DNA of 7,659 bases from Firm-04 sp003446315 (GTDB lineage: Bacteria > Bacillota > Clostridia > Oscillospirales > Ruminococcaceae). The stretch is from NCBI GenBank assembly GCA_946530355.1, contig CAMNAB010000129.1, forward strand, positions 1 through 7,659, in the 5' to 3' direction. The translations under genes and the position numbers were made by a program. Below are positions 4,930-7,659 of this stretch, piece by piece (positions within the stretch are counted from its first letter, which is position 1; each line of letters begins with the position of its first letter). The notes beneath the pieces were generated by a model. It was not told where the DNA came from, ran no database searches, and saw only the letters and a list, made by a program, of their open reading frames with translations.

Positions 4930-6630
4930 TCAGCCTCCAATCGCCCTAATCTGTTCCAGATATGCCTGAAAGATCTGCTTTTCATCTGCCGTGAAGCCTG
5001 CCTTTGTCATGACCTGCGCTTCTGTCAGATTCACGACCTGCCAGTACAGATACTTGTGATTCGGATTGTTGCAGTAGACCGTATCGACGGTCAGGTAGCA
5101 TTTGCTCCAGTCAATATGATCGTAAGCGTCCGCGCCGATACAGTAGGTTACAGACCATGTTCCGCCGCCCACATCTGCCGCCGCTGTGCCGCTGATCGAA
5201 CCGCCTCCGTTCATCCGGAAGTCCAGCTTTGTGGACATCGAGGATGCGTGTGTATAGGTCGGACCGGTCAATGTCACATTGTAGCTGTTGTCCTCGGAAT
5301 CATACGATGTACCGGAAATCCGGAAGCCGCCGTCCGCAAGGCTCAGCGTACAGTCAGAATCCTTCGAGCAGTCGCAGCTGGGACACCAGCTGTATTCATA
5401 ATGATAATTCAGCGTGAAGAATTGTTCGACTGCCGTGCGGATTTCATCCTGCGTGAATGTAAAATTTGCCGTGCCGGTTTCCTGTACCGTCCGGAATTTC
5501 TGTACTGCCAGCACCGCAAGAACGGCCTTGTTGTCATAGGGCTGCACGGTACGGTTTCCGAAGCGATTGAGTCCGGTGATTTGCGTCCCGTCGTATTTGT
5601 ATTCCGGCGAAAGACTGTTTGCAATTCCATTGACTTCGCGCTGTTTCTCCGCTTCGATGCCCTGAATCTGCGAGATATATGTCCGGATATTGCTCTGCAT
5701 GGTCGAATCGGCTGTATCACCGTCGGGGGCGAGCCATGAAAACAGACTTGCCGCTGCCGAAACAATGACCGTCAGCAAACCGTTCAGCAGAAATACAGAA
5801 AGGAACACAACCAGTCCGCCGAGCGCGACAATCCGACCGGCTTTAGTGGAAAGCGCCCAGCGAACAGCATCTGCTGATTGCTTCGCCGCCTGTCCGGTTT
5901 TCTGCGCCCGTTTGCGGATGCGCTGCACCTGCGCTCTGGTTTCACGCGGCATATTCCGGATTGCTCTTGTTGCCTTGATTGAACCTCTTGCCGTGTTCTG
6001 CAAGGCTTTTCGGGTATTGTCCGCATACCGCAGATCGGTCAGCCCCTGCTTGATTGCCTCTGTTCCGGTGTCCGTCGTTGTGGATTTGTCGATCTTCGTT
6101 TTCAGCAGAGTTGTACCACTCTGCTTTGCAGCATTGCCAATCCCGGTGCGGATTCCGCATCCGATGTTCGCAGCGACTTTCCCGACATCTCTTGCCGTGC
6201 CAAGCCGTACACCGTGCTTTACCATGGTGTGAATCTTCCCGATACCCGCCGCCGATTTCTGCACCGCAGTCCGTATAGTGCCGCCGGTCTGCACGACAGC
6301 TTCTGCGGTATCTGTGACGGATTGCCCGATCTCGATTGCCGCAGAACCGTCGCTGTCGGCATCGGCAATAATGTATTTCTTGCGTTTGAGTTGATCGGGT
6401 GTCGGTGCTCTTGTTCTCCTGCGTCCGCCGCCGGAAGAATTGTGACCATCGCCTTTGCCGCCAGAATTTGCATCTGTTTCGTTGTCATCATGCAGCGTCT
6501 GAATCCCGCCCTGTGTTTCGGTTTTCAGCCCCGCCTGATTCTCCAGAACTTCCGTATCTACCTGCGTTTCCGGCACAAGACGCTCGATGCTCCGCACGGT
6601 CGGATCACGGTTTTTCTTCTCAATTTCCAA
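4930..6630 (-). CDS. CD1107-like ICE membrane protein with extracellular domain
   Basis: This 566-residue protein has the architecture of the CD1107-type conjugation proteins found after virB4 in clostridial ICEs. Residues 1-90 are polar and disordered (Gly/Asn/Asp-rich, then GGGRRRTRAPTPDQ). Residues about 95-260 are a basic Ala/Thr/Lys-rich region, probably cytoplasmic and partly helical. One membrane segment is at about 266-297 (IVALGGLVVFLSVFLLNGLL). The rest, about 300-566, would be outside the cell. That part includes a helical stretch with YISQIQGIEAEKQ, then a beta-rich Gly/Ser/Thr region. Cysteines cluster at 416, 419, 421 and 427 (CPSCDCSKDSDC), with further cysteines near 497, 511 and 520. 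I see no CHAP, NlpC/P60 or lysozyme-like hydrolase motif. The TTG start at 6630-6628 follows the virB4 TGA directly and in the same frame, with AGGAGGT (6644-6638) 7 bases upstream, so no longer start is possible. Probable role: structural channel component. Confidence 0.78.
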   Translation of the reverse strand: MEIEKKNRDPTVRSIERLVPETQVDTEVLENQAGLKTETQGGIQTLHDDNETDANSGGKGDGHNSSGGGRRRTRAPTPDQLKRKKYIIADADSDGSAAIEIGQSVTDTAEAVVQTGGTIRTAVQKSAAGIGKIHTMVKHGVRLGTARDVGKVAANIGCGIRTGIGNAAKQSGTTLLKTKIDKSTTTDTGTEAIKQGLTDLRYADNTRKALQNTARGSIKATRAIRNMPRETRAQVQRIRKRAQKTGQAAKQSADAVRWALSTKAGRIVALGGLVVFLSVFLLNGLLTVIVSAAASLFSWLAPDGDTADSTMQSNIRTYISQIQGIEAEKQREVNGIANSLSPEYKYDGTQITGLNRFGNRTVQPYDNKAVLAVLAVQKFRTVQETGTANFTFTQDEIRTAVEQFFTLNYHYEYSWCPSCDCSKDSDCTLSLADGGFRISGTSYDSEDNSYNVTLTGPTYTHASSMSTKLDFRMNGGGSISGTAAADVGGGTWSVTYCIGADAYDHIDWSKCYLTVDTVYCNNPNHKYLYWQVVNLTEAQVMTKAGFTADEKQIFQAYLEQIRAIGG

Positions 6631-7659
6631 TCAGGACACCTCCTCCAGCTTGGTCGTCATGAGGTCATAGAGCTCATTGTGCGGAAACTTGTCCTTGAAC
6701 GGGATGATTGAACCGCCGTAGCAGATCAGTCCCTGACCGCTGTCGCTGTTTATGACGAAGGTCAGCAGATTGTCCGAGATATTCAGCAGCTTTGCAAGTT
6801 GTTCGCGGTCGCTCGTTGCCTGATTCAGCATCATGATAAAATCCGTATTGGAAAGCATGGAGCGTGCTGTTTCAGATTTCAGCAGGTCTTCCACATTCTG
6901 TGTGATACCAGTCGGTACGCCGCCCCATTTCCGCGCACGCTTATACAGCTCAAACAGGAAGTTTGCGGAGTATTCATTCGCAAAGAGCAGATAAATTTCA
7001 TCCATATAAATCCAGGTGCGCTTGCCCTTTGCTCGGTTCATGGTGATACGATTCCAGACATAATCCAGCACGATCAGCATACCGAGCGTTTTCAGCTGCT
7101 TGCCGAGGTCTTTGATGTCATAGGATACCACGCGGTTGCTTGTGTCCACATTGGTCCGGTGTGCAAACATATTGAGGTTTCCCTTGATATACAGCTCAAA
7201 GGAGAGCGCCAGTCCCTGTGCTTCCTGTTCCGGCTGCGCTTTCAGATTCTCATAAAAATCCATCAGAGTCGGTGTTTTTTCGCTGTCAAAGGTTTGCAGA
7301 TATTCGCCGTAGGTCATCGTCAGGCAGCGGTCAATGATGCCGCGTTCCTTGGCAGACAGTCCCTGCCTGCCGACCAGGCATTCACAGAATGACAGGATAA
7401 AGTCGGATTTCATTGTCAGCGGCGATTCGTCGTCGGAGTAATCCTTTGTCATATCCAGCGGATTGATGTGATTGCCGGATGCCGGGGAAACATAGATCGT
7501 TTCGCCGTTCAGCGCGGCGACAAGGCTTGCATACTCGGATTCGGGATCAATGATGATAATATCGTCATCGGTCGCAAGGAACACATTGAGCATTTCGCGC
7601 TTTGCAGCAAACGACTTGCCGCTGCCGGGAGAGCCGAGGATAAAGCCGTTCGGATTTTT
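6631..7659 (-). CDS. VirB4-like conjugation ATPase, C-terminal part
   Basis: This is the ATPase thought to energise assembly and DNA/protein transport of the Gram-positive conjugative type IV secretion system at the cytoplasmic membrane. The 5' end is outside the window; 342 residues are visible. Walker A (GSPGSGKS) is at about 7635-7612, right at the window edge. It is followed by DDDIIIIDPESEY, the usual HerA/FtsK-like second strand. Walker B is WIYMDEIYLLF (about 6998-7030). The following segment, ELYKRARKWGGVPTGITQNVEDLL, is typical of VirB4/TraE-type proteins (sensor Gln in TQN), and the C-terminal FKDKFPHNELYDLM fits as well. The stop is TGA 6633-6631, immediately followed by the TTG of the CD1107-like gene, whose Shine-Dalgarno site lies in the last virB4 codons. 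No lesion is seen. Confidence 0.9.
   Translation of the reverse strand, partial: KNPNGFILGSPGSGKSFAAKREMLNVFLATDDDIIIIDPESEYASLVAALNGETIYVSPASGNHINPLDMTKDYSDDESPLTMKSDFILSFCECLVGRQGLSAKERGIIDRCLTMTYGEYLQTFDSEKTPTLMDFYENLKAQPEQEAQGLALSFELYIKGNLNMFAHRTNVDTSNRVVSYDIKDLGKQLKTLGMLIVLDYVWNRITMNRAKGKRTWIYMDEIYLLFANEYSANFLFELYKRARKWGGVPTGITQNVEDLLKSETARSMLSNTDFIMMLNQATSDREQLAKLLNISDNLLTFVINSDSGQGLICYGGSIIPFKDKFPHNELYDLMTTKLEEVS
6638..6644 (-). promoter_or_regulatory. Shine-Dalgarno site deciding a TTG start
   Basis: AGGAGGT within the last codons of the VirB4-like gene lies 7 bases before TTG 6630. Because the in-frame TGA directly precedes this TTG, it is the first possible start for the CD1107-like protein. 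Confidence 0.65.

Noticed and set aside
4753..5739. A 328-codon plus-strand ORF opposite the CD1107-like gene
   Set aside because: It spans two minus-strand genes and their junction, has no recognisable motif, and is explained by the low stop density opposite the real frames.
1..7659. CRISPR array, tRNA, rRNA, insertion sequence or attachment site
   Set aside because: No spaced direct repeats, cloverleaf sequence, transposase frame with terminal repeats, or integrase-adjacent repeat was visible on either strand.

Overview
The window looks like the conjugation module of an integrative and conjugative element (ICE) from a gut Clostridia-type Firmicute, probably a Ruminococcus/Oscillospiraceae relative. 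This rests on the gene set (VirB4-type ATPase, CD1107-like membrane protein, DUF4315-like coiled-coil protein, topoisomerase III, giant multidomain protein with a TnpV-like ORF), on strong GGAGG Shine-Dalgarno sites 7-10 bases before nearly every start, and on TTG/GTG starts. No taxon marker is present, so the assignment is inference.

Layout, right to left along the minus-strand operon: (1) 7659-6631, C-terminal part of the VirB4-like ATPase, with Walker A at the window edge. (2) 6630-4930, a CD1107-like single-pass protein starting at TTG directly after the virB4 stop. (3) 4926-4669, a small protein with two membrane helices. (4) 4679-4362, a DUF4315-like coiled-coil gene that appears frameshifted near 4471. 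(5) 4384-2321, topoisomerase III, interrupted by an in-frame TAG at codon 14. (6) 2305-1716, a plus-strand toxin-antitoxin pair (Phd/YefM antitoxin, RelE/ParE toxin) with its own extended -10 promoter and a terminator hairpin, placed against the direction of the operon. (7) 1617-1, the N-terminal 539 codons of a very large element protein running off the left edge. (8) 899-546, a TnpV-like gene nested in another frame inside the low-complexity linker of gene 7.

Working together: the VirB4 ATPase, the CD1107-like protein and the small membrane protein would form part of the mating-channel machinery. Topoisomerase III and the giant protein would process element DNA. The toxin-antitoxin pair could stabilise the element. 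The most interesting points are the overprinted TnpV-like gene with its own Shine-Dalgarno site, and two disabling lesions within about 130 bases at the DUF4315-like/topB junction. There is no gene-free stretch longer than about 100 bases, and I saw no tRNA, rRNA or CRISPR.
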